Shown: in pieces, positions 15,942 through 25,263 of the stretch
How the letters are laid out: every line of letters starts with the position of its first letter
How positions within the stretch are numbered: the first letter of the stretch is position 1
Source: JANOYJ01 sp963792485
GTDB lineage: Bacteria; Pseudomonadota; Alphaproteobacteria; Rhizobiales; Rhizobiaceae
Length of the DNA stretch: 64,000 bases
Direction: 5' to 3'
Assembly: GCA_963792485.1 (NCBI GenBank)
Contig: CAWBWL010000007.1
Location: 620,001 to 684,000, forward strand
Program-made: the position numbers and the translations under genes
The notes under the pieces: model-generated
Told to the model about the DNA's origin: nothing
Databases searched by the model: none
The model's input: only the letters and a program-made list of their open reading frames with translations

Positions 15942-17936
15942 ATGAATCAGCACGTGACATCCAATCAGATCAAAACCCTCACGCAATTGCGTGAGGAAGA
16001 GGAAGATGTTGGCCGCAACCCGTCGGCCAATCCCACAATGGGCGACATCATCAACTTGCGCTTCTCGCGGCGCGGTTTCCTGCAAGGTTCGCTTGCCGTA
16101 ACGGCAATCGCCGCCACAGTCAGCCCTCTCGCTCTCATCGTCGCGGATGAAGCGCGTGCTGAAGCGAAGTCTGCGTTTGATTTCGAGGAAATCGAGGTCG
16201 GCGTCGACGAAAAACACCACGTCGCGGCCGGTTATGACGCTGACATCCTTCTGCGCTGGGGTGACAAGATTTTCGCCGACGCGCCGGATTTCGATCCGAT
16301 GAAGCAGACCGCCGAAGCGCAGGCGCGGCAGTTTGGCTACAATAACGACTATGTCGGCTTCATTCCGCTCGAAGGCAGCGCTGAGCGCGGCCTGTTTGTG
16401 GTCAATCATGAATATACCAATGCCGAACTCATGTTCCCGGACTGGGCCACGGTCGGCAAGGACGCCGAGGGCAAAGACAAGGTGAACATCGGCGAATACA
16501 CCAAGGAGCTCGTGGACATTGAAATGGCCGCGCACGGCGGCACCGTGATCGAGATCAAGCGGGAGAATGGCAAATGGACACCAGTGCTGGACAGCAAGCT
16601 GAACCGGCGCATCACGGCCTCGACCGAGATGGAGCTGACTGGTCCGGTTGCGGGGCATGCCCGCGTCATGACCAGTGCCGATCCCTCGGGCAGAAAGGTT
16701 TTCGGGACGATCAACAATTGTGCGGGCGGCGTTACCCCTTGGGGGACCTATCTGATGGCCGAGGAGAATTTCCACAATTATTTCGTGGGTGAGCTTGCGG
16801 CGGACCATGCGGAGGCCTCAAACTACAAACGCTACGGCGTTCCGGTCAAAGCGCCCGCCGTCCCCTACAGCTGGGGCAAGTTTCATGACCGGTTTGACAT
16901 TGCCAAGGAGCCAAATGAGCCAAACCGCTTTGGCTGGGTGGTCGAAGTGGACGTCATGGACCCCAACTCCGTCCCAAAGAAGCGCACTGCGCTTGGGCGC
17001 ACAAAACATGAGGGCGCGGAAAGCATCGTCAACAAGGATGGCCGCGTCGTGTTCTATTGCGGCGACGATGAGCGCTTCGACTATGTCTACAAATTTGTGA
17101 CCACCGGCATCTACAATGCCGCCGACCGCGCCGCGAACATGGGCCTGCTTGATGACGGCACGCTTTATGTTGCCAAGTTCTCAGCGGATGGCACTGTGGA
17201 TTGGCTGCCCTTGGTGCATGGCCAGGCCGGGCTCACCGCCGAGAACGGTTTTGCCGATCAGGCGGGCGTGCTCATTGAAGCCCGGCGCGCAGGCGATGTG
17301 CTCGGCGCAACCAAAATGGACCGGCCCGAAGACGTTCAACCGAATGCCAAAAACGGCAAGGTCTATGTGCTGATGACCAACAACAACAAACGCAAGGCGG
17401 GCGAGGAAGACGCGGCCAATCCGCGCCCGGAGAATTTGTTCGGCCATATCATCGAGATATCCGAAACGGATGGAGACTTCGGGTCTACCAAATCGAAGTG
17501 GGAAGTGCTGCTGAAATGCGGCGATCCTTCGGTCGCTGAAGTCGGTGCGAGCTTCTCGTCCGCGACCACCGCGAATGGCTGGTTCGGCATGCCGGACAAT
17601 TGCGCCATTGACGCCGATGGCCGGCTTTGGGTTGCCACCGACGGAAACAATCAGAAAGCCACGGGGCGCACTGACGGTCTGTGGGCTGTCGATACCGAAG
17701 GCGAGACACGCGGCACGTCCAAACTGTTCTTCCGGTGCCCGGTTGGGGCGGAAATGTGCGGCCCGAATTTCAATCCGTCGGCCGACACATTGTTTCTCGC
17801 CGTCCAACACCCTGGAGATGACGGCCTCGCCACCTTTGAGGCTCCAGCGACCAGATGGCCGGATTTCGCAGAGGGCATGCCAACACGGCCTTCGGTTCTG
17901 GCGATCACGAAACAAGGCGGCGGCAAAGTTGCGTAG
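15942..17936 (+). CDS. phoX: PhoX-family alkaline phosphatase, Tat-exported
   Basis: A 664-residue DUF839/PhoX protein. The N-terminus carries a twin-arginine signal (FSRRGFLQGS, about residues 41-50 from ATG 15942) followed by a hydrophobic stretch, so it is exported folded to the periplasm. The mature part has the PhoX blocks FVVNHEYTN, NNCAGGVTPWGTYL, KHEGAE, DDERFDYVYKF, RPEDVQPN and PDNCAIDADGRLWVATDG, the calcium/iron-binding propeller segments. PhoX enzymes release phosphate from organic esters. A Pho box directly upstream supports phosphate-starvation control. A hairpin terminator follows at 17955. Confidence 0.9.
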   Translation: MNQHVTSNQIKTLTQLREEEEDVGRNPSANPTMGDIINLRFSRRGFLQGSLAVTAIAATVSPLALIVADEARAEAKSAFDFEEIEVGVDEKHHVAAGYDADILLRWGDKIFADAPDFDPMKQTAEAQARQFGYNNDYVGFIPLEGSAERGLFVVNHEYTNAELMFPDWATVGKDAEGKDKVNIGEYTKELVDIEMAAHGGTVIEIKRENGKWTPVLDSKLNRRITASTEMELTGPVAGHARVMTSADPSGRKVFGTINNCAGGVTPWGTYLMAEENFHNYFVGELAADHAEASNYKRYGVPVKAPAVPYSWGKFHDRFDIAKEPNEPNRFGWVVEVDVMDPNSVPKKRTALGRTKHEGAESIVNKDGRVVFYCGDDERFDYVYKFVTTGIYNAADRAANMGLLDDGTLYVAKFSADGTVDWLPLVHGQAGLTAENGFADQAGVLIEARRAGDVLGATKMDRPEDVQPNAKNGKVYVLMTNNNKRKAGEEDAANPRPENLFGHIIEISETDGDFGSTKSKWEVLLKCGDPSVAEVGASFSSATTANGWFGMPDNCAIDADGRLWVATDGNNQKATGRTDGLWAVDTEGETRGTSKLFFRCPVGAEMCGPNFNPSADTLFLAVQHPGDDGLATFEAPATRWPDFAEGMPTRPSVLAITKQGGGKVA

Positions 17937-17954
17937 TCTTGTCCAGTATGCAGG

Positions 17955-17983
17955 AAGGGGGCAGCAGAATGCTCCCTTCTTTC
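17955..17983 (+). terminator. Terminator of phoX
   Basis: Arms 17955-17963 and 17970-17978 (AAGGGGGCA / TGCTCCCTT, one wobble) with a six-base loop, followed by CTTTCC. It lies 19 bp after the phoX stop and faces the convergent recO end. Confidence 0.55.
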
Positions 17984-17993
17984 CCTGCCGATT

Positions 17994-18749
17994 TCAAAAC
18001 TCCGAATGAGGATCCGCAAGGTGAGGAAGAGTTTTCCTCAATGCAGCTATGAAAGACGCGCGAGCATCTGGTGGTTCTATTCCGCGCGGGCCATAGACGT
18101 CCCGGTTCAAAAAGAACCCCGCCAATCTCCACGCCGCAACAAGCTCTTCGACTGTGGCGCCGCTACCCGGCACCGCGCGCAGGAATGCCGGAAGCGCCAG
18201 CAGCCGATCCGCGTAGGGAGCGCCCGCATCCCGGCACACAGCGCGGCCTGATTTTGGCGAAACCCAGATCAATTCGTCACGCCGCCCGGTGGCGGCGCAT
18301 TCCTCCAGATCAAGCCCAAAGCCGAGCTCATCCAGCAGCCTGACCTCAAAGCGTGCGATCAGTTCGCCCGCCAGCGCGGCATTGTCGAAGCAATCGAGGA
18401 CCACACACAATATTTCAAACAGCTGCGGATGCGGGTCGCGCTCAGGCAGCAGACGCAAATGCGCTGCAATGAGCTGCACGCCACTCAGCGCCAGCCGGCT
18501 TTCAATCAGCCGCGCGGCGGCAAAGGAAACCGGTTCAAGCGTGTAATTGCCAAGATGCTCGTCCAGCCGGGCGCGCCACTGCGCCGTGACGCGGTTGCCC
18601 GTCTGCAAGAGCGGCTGCATTTTGTGCGAGCGCCCGCCTTGCACCAGCCCTAAATGGCGGCCGTGATCGTGGGTCATCAGTTCGACAATGGCGCTGGTCT
18701 CGCCATGGCGCCGCGTGCCGATGATAATGCCTTCGTCGGTCCAATCCAT
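17994..18749 (-). CDS. recO: DNA repair protein RecO
   Basis: A 251-residue protein with the RecO N-terminal OB fold (starts MDWTDEGIIIGTRRHGETSAIVELMT) and a helical C-terminal domain. RecO works with RecR to load RecA onto SSB-coated DNA in gap repair. The region with CAATGR and AVCRDAG retains two of the cysteines often seen in alphaproteobacterial RecO. ATG 18749 lies 30 bp after the era stop, so it is the last gene of lepB-rnc-era-recO. Confidence 0.94.
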   Translation of the reverse strand: MDWTDEGIIIGTRRHGETSAIVELMTHDHGRHLGLVQGGRSHKMQPLLQTGNRVTAQWRARLDEHLGNYTLEPVSFAAARLIESRLALSGVQLIAAHLRLLPERDPHPQLFEILCVVLDCFDNAALAGELIARFEVRLLDELGFGLDLEECAATGRRDELIWVSPKSGRAVCRDAGAPYADRLLALPAFLRAVPGSGATVEELVAAWRLAGFFLNRDVYGPRGIEPPDARASFIAALRKTLPHLADPHSEF

Positions 18750-18779
18750 GCCTGCGGTTCTACAGCAAAAGACTCCAGC

Positions 18780-19685
18780 TTAAGAGCCGAAATTCAGCCC
18801 CATTTCGCGGTAGCGCTCAGGATCATCGCCCCAGTTCTCACGTACTTTGACGAAAAGGAACAGATGGACCTTTTGCTCCAATATCTGCGCGATCTCCATG
18901 CGCGACGACTGACCAATCGCCTTGATCGTCGCGCCTTGATGGCCAAGCACGATCTTCTTCTGGCTCTCGCGCTGCACATAAATCACCTGCTGGATGCGCA
19001 CATCGCCGTTCTTCATCTCTTCCCATTTTTCCGTCTCAACATGCGAGGCGTAGGGAAGCTCCTGATGCAGGCGCTCGAACAGTTTCTCGCGGGTAATTTC
19101 CGCTGCAAGGCTGCGCATGGGAAGATCGGACACCTGATCCTCGGGGTAAAACCATGGCCCCTGCGGCAGGGCGTTGGCGAGCCAATCCGTGAGATCGTCG
19201 CAACCTGAACCATTCAGCGCGGAGATCATGAAGGTCCGCTCAAATTTCGCTGTTTCGTTCGCTTCAGTTGCAAGCGCCAGGAGTTTTGGCGGATCCAGCC
19301 GGTCAACCTTGTTGAGAACAAGCGCGACGCGCAGTTTCCTGTCCTTCAGGCTCTCCAGAATGGCCTTGGCATCGCCGGAAAATCCCCTTTCGGCGTCCAC
19401 GATAAACAAAATGATGTCGGCGTCCCCTGCCCCTTGCCAGGCGGTCGAAATCATCGCGCGGTCAAGTCGGCGTTTCGGCGTGAAGATACCGGGGGAATCA
19501 ACGAAAATGATCTGGGTTTTGTCTTTGGCGACAATGCCGCGGATCAGGGCCCGCGTTGTTTGAACCTTGTGGGATACGATGGAGACTTTGGTGCCAACAA
19601 GACGGTTGACCAAAGTGGACTTTCCCGCATTGGTCGCGCCGAGAAGCGCCACAAATCCTGACCGGGTCTCAATCGCGTCATTCAT
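18780..19685 (-). CDS. era: GTPase Era
   Basis: A 301-residue GTPase of 30S ribosome assembly. G1 is GATNAGKST, G3 is DSPGI, G4 is NKVD and G5 is the SALNG block. The C-terminal KH domain that binds the 3' end of 16S rRNA contains VLGHQGATIKAIG. ATG 19685 overlaps the rnc stop by four bases (ATGA), so translation is coupled. An upstream in-frame ATG at 19700 lies inside rnc and is less likely. Confidence 0.97.
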   Translation of the reverse strand: MNDAIETRSGFVALLGATNAGKSTLVNRLVGTKVSIVSHKVQTTRALIRGIVAKDKTQIIFVDSPGIFTPKRRLDRAMISTAWQGAGDADIILFIVDAERGFSGDAKAILESLKDRKLRVALVLNKVDRLDPPKLLALATEANETAKFERTFMISALNGSGCDDLTDWLANALPQGPWFYPEDQVSDLPMRSLAAEITREKLFERLHQELPYASHVETEKWEEMKNGDVRIQQVIYVQRESQKKIVLGHQGATIKAIGQSSRMEIAQILEQKVHLFLFVKVRENWGDDPERYREMGLNFGS

Positions 19686-20392
19686 TCGCCCTCGCTCCAA
19701 ACACCCTCGCGCAGGAGCATCTGCTCTGCGGCTGCGCGCTCTGCGAGGCGTTTGGACTGACCGTCGGCCCGCTCCGGCGTGTAGCCGTTGACCGAAAGCT
19801 CGACGGAGAACACCGGCTCATGATCGGGTCCCGACCGGTTGACGACGGTGTAAAGCGGCTGAAGGCCCCCCACACGATGCGCCCACTCCTGCAATTCAGT
19901 CTTCGGATCGCGCCTGCCTGACGTCAAGTGCCTGGCGTGCGGCCCCCAATGGGTTTCGATAAAGGGGCGCACTGCTGCCAGTCCACCGTCCAGGTAAATT
20001 GTTGCGATGATCGACTCGACAACGTCAGCGCGGACATTGGAGAGCCTTTTGCTCTCGATCTGCGCCATATCGCTGCCCTTGCGGATCAGCAGATGCAGAT
20101 CAAGATCATCCGCAATTTCAGCGCAAGTCTCGGCATCCACCAGTGAATTCAGCCGAATCGAAAGCTCGCCCTCATCTGCGTTCGGATACATCGCAAACAG
20201 AAGCTCGGCGACGACTAGCCCAAGCACGCGGTCGCCCAAGAACTCCAGCCGCTCATAGTCAGAGCCGTCATGATTGCGCGCGCTCGCATGGGTCAATGCG
20301 CGCTCAAGGCGCGTCATATCCAAGAATTTGTGCCCGGTCTTTTCTTCCAGAACCTTGGCAAGCGCTTCCTGATGTTTGGAAAGACCGGTCAT
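19682..20392 (-). CDS. rnc: Ribonuclease III
   Basis: A 236-residue double-strand-specific endonuclease that matures rRNA. The nuclease signature ERLEFLGDRVLGLV (about residues 43-56) holds the metal-binding Glu/Asp. The second acidic site is in DVVESIIATIYLDGG. A double-strand RNA-binding domain with the typical KRLAERAAAEQML end follows. It starts seven bases after the lepB stop and overlaps era, the classical lepB-rnc-era order. Confidence 0.97.
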   Translation of the reverse strand: MTGLSKHQEALAKVLEEKTGHKFLDMTRLERALTHASARNHDGSDYERLEFLGDRVLGLVVAELLFAMYPNADEGELSIRLNSLVDAETCAEIADDLDLHLLIRKGSDMAQIESKRLSNVRADVVESIIATIYLDGGLAAVRPFIETHWGPHARHLTSGRRDPKTELQEWAHRVGGLQPLYTVVNRSGPDHEPVFSVELSVNGYTPERADGQSKRLAERAAAEQMLLREGVWSEGE

Positions 20393-20399
20393 TTGCGAT

Positions 20400-21152
20400 C
20401 TACTTCACTGGATCGAGCAGCCGGTCGAGACGGATGCTGGAAGGCCATTTCCAGATTTCCAGCGGGCTGGCACCATCGGAAATCGAGAAGAAGATGCGGT
20501 TGGCACGGCCAACGAAATTTTCAAAAGGCACAAAACCGACGGACAAGCGGCTATCCGACGAGTTATCCCGATTGTCACCCATCATGAAATAGTGACCGGC
20601 AGGAACGATGAATTCACGCGTATTGTCGGTCGTGGAATTTGGATCAATGTCCAGCGTGTCATAACTTACGCCGTTCGGCAGTGTTTCGCGGTAAACATCG
20701 ACCGGGCCGACCTGTTCGGTCACGTCCACATCATCAATCTCGCCAGTCTTTTCGCGTTTAACCGCGACGCCATTAATGTTCAGCACACCATTGATCATCT
20801 GCACTTTGTCGCCCGGCAGGCCGATTACCCGCTTGATGTAGTCCAGCTTCGGGTTTGGAGGAAACTTGAACACCGCCACATCGCCGCGCTGTGGCTCCGC
20901 AGACCATATCCGGCCAGAAAAGAGGTTTGGCGAGAAGGGAAAAGAGTTCTTTGAATAGCCGTATGCGTATTTAGAGACGAACAGATAGTCGCCTTCGAGC
21001 AAAGTGGGACGCATCGAACCGGAAGGGATGCTAAAAGGTTGGAACAGGAAAGAACGGATGACAAGTGCAAGTATCAGGGCTTGAAAAATGACATTGACGG
21101 TTTCGCCAAGGCCTCCTGATTTCTTCACCTGGGTCTTGTCTGCCACGCTCAT
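20400..21152 (-). CDS. lepB: Signal peptidase I
   Basis: A 250-residue membrane protease that removes signal peptides from secreted proteins. One N-terminal hydrophobic helix (about residues 17-38) is followed by the catalytic Ser in IPSGSMRPTL. The catalytic Lys sits in DYIKRVIGLPGD, and the conserved box is MMGDNRDNSSDSR. Only one clear N-terminal membrane segment is seen, as is usual in alphaproteobacteria. It is separated from acpS by 113 bp and opens the rnc-era-recO run. Confidence 0.96.
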   Translation of the reverse strand: MSVADKTQVKKSGGLGETVNVIFQALILALVIRSFLFQPFSIPSGSMRPTLLEGDYLFVSKYAYGYSKNSFPFSPNLFSGRIWSAEPQRGDVAVFKFPPNPKLDYIKRVIGLPGDKVQMINGVLNINGVAVKREKTGEIDDVDVTEQVGPVDVYRETLPNGVSYDTLDIDPNSTTDNTREFIVPAGHYFMMGDNRDNSSDSRLSVGFVPFENFVGRANRIFFSISDGASPLEIWKWPSSIRLDRLLDPVK

Positions 21153-21265
21153 TGTTTCCTCTGGTCCAATTCAGCCGATCTCTTAGCCGCTTCATGCCAC
21201 AGGGGCAACACGGGCGGGGCAATGAAAGCCAATTGCGGCGCTTGTTCGGCAGGTCCTTGCAATGC

Positions 21266-21667
21266 TCAAGAACCAGGCAGCGCCTCAATGATCACAAAAG
21301 CCTGCGCAATGGGGTAGTCGTCTGTGATGGTGAGATGGATCATGCCACGGCAACCGGATGGAAGCATGCGTTCGAACTGCGCCTTTGCTCCGCCAGTCAG
21401 CACGATTGTCGGCTTGCCGGACGGAAGATTGGCAACGCCCATGTCCTTCCAGAAAACGCCGCGCGAAAGTCCTGTTCCCAGCGCTTTTGAGCATGCTTCC
21501 TTTGCGGCAAAGCGCTTTGCGTATGATGCAGCGCGCTGTTTGCGGCCTTCGGATTTGCGTTTTTCCACTTCGGTGAAAATGCGGTCAATAAACCGGGTGC
21601 CATGCCGTTCGAGTGTTCTTTCGATGCGGCGGATGTCGATGAGGTCGGAGCCGAGGCCGATAATCAC
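21266..21667 (-). CDS. acpS: Holo-acyl-carrier-protein synthase
   Basis: A 133-residue enzyme that attaches phosphopantetheine from CoA to acyl carrier protein. The metal-binding Asp8 is in GLGSDLIDIRRIE and the Glu is in FAAKEACSKALGTG, the two AcpS signatures. It starts 22 bp after the pyrE stop. The rhizobial pdxJ gene, often next to acpS, is absent here. Confidence 0.95.
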   Translation of the reverse strand: MIIGLGSDLIDIRRIERTLERHGTRFIDRIFTEVEKRKSEGRKQRAASYAKRFAAKEACSKALGTGLSRGVFWKDMGVANLPSGKPTIVLTGGAKAQFERMLPSGCRGMIHLTITDDYPIAQAFVIIEALPGS

Positions 21668-21689
21668 AGACGCGCTCCTCTCGATTGAT

Positions 21690-22268
21690 TCAGATATTCC
21701 GGCTGCCCGGCTTCACCGGCGGAATTTTTGCAAGTTCCGGCGGCAGATTGTCCGCCGTGTAGGCAGGCACCTCATATTCAGCCAATGCGATCAGCGGCGC
21801 GCCGATATCGGCCTTGCCTGCGGACCGGTCGATAATGCAGGCTGCCGCAACGACATCCGCGCCAAGCGCCTTAAGGCAAGTTATGGTTTCGCGGATGGAA
21901 AGACCCGTCGTCACGATGTCTTCGACAATGACCACGCGCGCGCCTTTTTCGAGGTCAAACCGCCGCAATCTGAATTCGCCCGCTTCGCGCTCCACCCAAA
22001 TGGCGGGAACGCCGAGGTGGCGGGAGGTTTCGTATGCAGGGATCAGCCCGCCAATCGCCGGACCGACAACATAGTCGATCTTCCCCGGAACCGAGGCGCG
22101 AATTTTGTCCGCCAGCGCCCGGCACAGTTTCTCAGTCTTCTGCGCATGCATGAAGACGCGCGCCTTCTGCAAAAACACCGGACTGCGCAGTCCCGATGAC
22201 AGTACGAAATGGCCCTCGAGAATGGCACCAGCGGAGCGGAAAACGTCCAAAACCTCATCAACGGTCAA
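21690..22268 (-). CDS. pyrE: Orotate phosphoribosyltransferase
   Basis: A 192-residue enzyme joining orotate and PRPP in pyrimidine synthesis. Visible marks are HFVLSSGLRSPVFLQKA near the start, GPAIGGLIPAYE, and the PRPP loop VVIVEDIVTTGLS. The start is most likely TTG 22268, overlapping the rsh stop (TTGA) with GGAG nine bases upstream, since the family sequence begins at DEVLDVFRSAG. A longer frame back to 22376 exists inside rsh but has no family similarity there. Translation is coupled to rsh. Confidence 0.95.
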   Translation of the reverse strand: MTVDEVLDVFRSAGAILEGHFVLSSGLRSPVFLQKARVFMHAQKTEKLCRALADKIRASVPGKIDYVVGPAIGGLIPAYETSRHLGVPAIWVEREAGEFRLRRFDLEKGARVVIVEDIVTTGLSIRETITCLKALGADVVAAACIIDRSAGKADIGAPLIALAEYEVPAYTADNLPPELAKIPPVKPGSRNI

Positions 22269-24520
22269 TTTGGTTTTTCTCCGTGCGTTTCGCGGCCATA
22301 CACACGGCGCGCCGCTGACACGCAACCCTTTTCTTTGATTTGCGATATCAGCCGGTTGAGATGTTTCAAATCCCAAACTTCAAGGTCAAACAGCATTTCG
22401 GTGAAGTCCGGCGCGGTGTTGCCCATGGCAAGTTTGTGGATATTCGCCTCGTTGGTGGCGATGACCTGGGCGATCTCGGCGAGCGATCCCGGCTCGTTCA
22501 GCGCTGTGATGCTGACACGGGCGGGGAAGCGTTCTTTCATGCCCTCCTCAATATCCCATCTGACATCGATCCAGCGTTCTGGCTGGTCATCGAAAGCGGT
22601 CAGGGCCGGTGACTGGATCGGGTAGATCGTTATGCCCTCGCCGGGCTGCAAGATGCCAATGATACGGTCGCCGGGAACGGCCCCGTCTGCTGCGAAAGTA
22701 ACAGGCAAGTCACCGCCTGCGCCGCGGATGGGAACGGCCCCATTCGGAGCAGGTGTGCTCTTGCGCGGTGCGCGGCCCGGCAGTTTGAACAGCATGCCAG
22801 CGGCGTTGCGCAAATTGAACCAGCCCTCTTCCTTTGGGGCGATTGCGGCGCTCGCGGCAACGCGCTCTTCCTTGTAGTCGGGAAACAGCGCGCGCATCAC
22901 ATCAATCGACGACAGCTCCCCTTGCCCGACCGATGCCAGCACATCATCCACCTCCTTGCGCGCCAATCGGTGCAGGACAGGCTTTAGCGCTTCTTTCGAC
23001 CAGACTTTGCCTGAGCGCTGAAAGGCACGCTCAAGAATGCGCTGTCCGAGGCCGGAGAACTGCTTGCGCACGGCTGCGCGTGTGGCGCGGCGGATCGCGG
23101 AACGGGCTTTGCCGGTAACGACCATTGCCTCCCATGCGGCCGGTGGCACCTGTGCGGCGGAGCGGACGATATCGACTTCATCGCCATTCTTGAGCTCGGT
23201 CATCAACGGCATGATGCGGCCGTTGATCTTCACGCCAACGCATGAATCGCCGATGTCAGTGTGAACGGCATAGGCGAAATCAATGGGCGTCGCACCGCGC
23301 GGCAAAGCGATAAGACGGCCCTTGGGCGTAAAGCAGAACACTTGATCCTGAAACAGCTCCAGCTTGGTGTGCTCCAGAAACTCTTCCGGATTATCGCCAT
23401 CGGCGAGCTGCTCAATTGTCTGGCGCAGCCAGGCATATGCGCGGCTGTCCTTTGAGAGCTTCATCGCCTCAGACGACTTGCGATGTCCCCCATCCTTGTA
23501 AATGGCATGCGCAGCCACGCCATATTCGGCCAGCATATCCATATCGCGCGTGCGGATTTGCAGCTCGACGCGCTGGCGGGACGGGCCAACCACCGTCGTA
23601 TGAATCGAGCGGTAATCATTCTGCTTCGGTGTCGAGATGTAATCCTTGAACCGTCCTGGAACCGTCTGCCATGTCGTGTGAATGACGCCGAGAGCGCGGT
23701 AGCAATCCTCGACAGTGTCTACGTATACCCGGAACCCGAAAATATCCGACAATTGCTCAAACGAAAGGCCCTTCGATTCCATCTTGCGGAACACCGACCA
23801 AGGCTTCTTCTGCCTGCTCTTCACATCAGCATTTATGTGATTCTTTTCAAAGAGCTGGGAAAGGTCTTTCTCGATCCGATTCAGCAGTCCGCGATTACGC
23901 TCCATAAGATCGGCGAGCCGGTCGGTCACCGTCTTGAACGCTTCCGGGTTTATTGCGCGGAAGGCAAGATCTTCCAGCTCCTCGCGCATGTCCTGCATGC
24001 CCATGCGCCCGGCAAGCGGCGCGTAGATTTCCATCGTTTCCTCAGCGATGCGCGCGCGCTTGTCAGCCGGAACATGATCAAGCGTGCGCATATTGTGAAG
24101 CCGATCAGCAAGCTTGACCATCAGGACGCGCACATCGTCCGCAATGGCAAGCAAGAGCTTGCGCAGGTTTTCGGCCTGCTCGGCCTTCTTGGACACAAGG
24201 TCGAGTTTCTTGAGTTTGGTCAGGCCCTCAACGAGGCCGCCAATATCCTTGCCAAACAGATCGTCAATTTCCTGCCGGGTCGCGGATGTGTCCTCAATTG
24301 TGTCGTGCAGCAAAGCCACGGCGATGGTGGATTCATCCAGCCGCATGTCCGTGAGGATCGCCGCGACCTCCAGGGGATGGGAGAAGTACGGGGCACCGGA
24401 GGCGCGTTTCTGTGGACCATGCTTTTGCATGGCATATACATAAGCCTTGTTGAGAAGCGCCTCGTTGACGTCAGGCTTGTAGCGCTGCACGCGCTCCACA
24501 AGCTCATACTGACGCATCAT
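22265..24520 (-). CDS. rsh: Bifunctional (p)ppGpp synthetase/hydrolase (Rsh)
   Basis: A 751-residue cytoplasmic protein of the RelA/SpoT family that makes and degrades (p)ppGpp in response to starvation. The hydrolase HD domain is intact (HDTIED near residues 72-77, KLADRLHNMRTL near 134-145). The synthetase domain has DIFGFRVYV and NDYRSIHTTV. A TGS domain (ATPIDFAYAVHTDIG) and a C-terminal ACT domain follow. One long Rsh is typical for Hyphomicrobiales. It follows rpoZ by 111 bp, so the stringent-response enzyme and the RNA polymerase omega subunit are co-oriented. Confidence 0.96.
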   Translation of the reverse strand: MMRQYELVERVQRYKPDVNEALLNKAYVYAMQKHGPQKRASGAPYFSHPLEVAAILTDMRLDESTIAVALLHDTIEDTSATRQEIDDLFGKDIGGLVEGLTKLKKLDLVSKKAEQAENLRKLLLAIADDVRVLMVKLADRLHNMRTLDHVPADKRARIAEETMEIYAPLAGRMGMQDMREELEDLAFRAINPEAFKTVTDRLADLMERNRGLLNRIEKDLSQLFEKNHINADVKSRQKKPWSVFRKMESKGLSFEQLSDIFGFRVYVDTVEDCYRALGVIHTTWQTVPGRFKDYISTPKQNDYRSIHTTVVGPSRQRVELQIRTRDMDMLAEYGVAAHAIYKDGGHRKSSEAMKLSKDSRAYAWLRQTIEQLADGDNPEEFLEHTKLELFQDQVFCFTPKGRLIALPRGATPIDFAYAVHTDIGDSCVGVKINGRIMPLMTELKNGDEVDIVRSAAQVPPAAWEAMVVTGKARSAIRRATRAAVRKQFSGLGQRILERAFQRSGKVWSKEALKPVLHRLARKEVDDVLASVGQGELSSIDVMRALFPDYKEERVAASAAIAPKEEGWFNLRNAAGMLFKLPGRAPRKSTPAPNGAVPIRGAGGDLPVTFAADGAVPGDRIIGILQPGEGITIYPIQSPALTAFDDQPERWIDVRWDIEEGMKERFPARVSITALNEPGSLAEIAQVIATNEANIHKLAMGNTAPDFTEMLFDLEVWDLKHLNRLISQIKEKGCVSAARRVYGRETHGEKPN

Positions 24521-24631
24521 GATGCTGCTCCTGCCAAAGGCTCAAATAAAACATGCGCCAGAGCGGTCGCTCAGGCGCATGTCATGGTAGTCTCTAAACG
24601 GCGAAAAAATAAAGGCTTTTCGCGTGGGCTA

Positions 24632-25036
24632 TCAGAAATCGTCGTTCTTCTCCGGAGCGACCAGACCTTCAATGCCGGCAAGCAGTTCGTCTTCGGACAT
24701 TTGGTCGAAGGTGATGTTGTCGTCATCCGCTTCAACAATGGTCGAAAGCGCGTCTGACGCGTCATCGGATGCCGTGATCGCGGAGGGCTGGTTCTCAGGC
24801 TCGTCCACTTCCACATGCTTCTGCAGCGAGTGGATAAGGTGCTCCTTCAAATCGCCCGGAGACAGCGTCTCTTCGGCAATCTCCCGCAGCGCAACGACGG
24901 GATTTTTGTCATTGTCCCGATTGATGGTGATCGGCGCGCCCTGCGAGATCAGGCGGGCGCGGTGGCTGGCGAGGAGGACCAGCTCAAAGCGGTTGTCGAC
25001 TTTGTCGATGCAGTCTTCAACGGTGACACGGGCCAT
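24632..25036 (-). CDS. rpoZ: RNA polymerase omega subunit
   Basis: A 134-residue protein starting MARVTVEDCIDKVDNRFELV, the omega signature, with the RARLISQG block and a family-typical acidic C-terminal tail. It supports assembly of RNA polymerase and is part of one ppGpp site in some bacteria. ATG 25036 is preceded by AAAGGGG. A longer upstream frame exists without family similarity. The 227-bp gap to the divergent NYN gene holds the promoters. Confidence 0.96.
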   Translation of the reverse strand: MARVTVEDCIDKVDNRFELVLLASHRARLISQGAPITINRDNDKNPVVALREIAEETLSPGDLKEHLIHSLQKHVEVDEPENQPSAITASDDASDALSTIVEADDDNITFDQMSEDELLAGIEGLVAPEKNDDF

Positions 25037-25263
25037 AATGCCCCTTTCTTGCGTCTCATGTGGTTGGGATTGAGCGCGCAATAGCGCGAATGGCTTTCGA
25101 AAACAAGGGAAACCAGTCTGCAGAAACCGATCATGAACCAAGCGCCAATCACGGGCTTGGAATCTGTCGTCATTCCGCTAATCTTGCGCCCGTTAGAACT
25201 GGCCCCAATTAGTTTCATTCCAGCCCTTATTGCGGCGGACCATAATTTCAGGAGTTTTTCCAA

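Noticed and set aside
23483..24757. A 424-codon open frame on the plus strand
   Set aside because: It lies fully antisense to the rsh gene, whose domains are intact. The product has no family features and the open frame is explained by high GC content.
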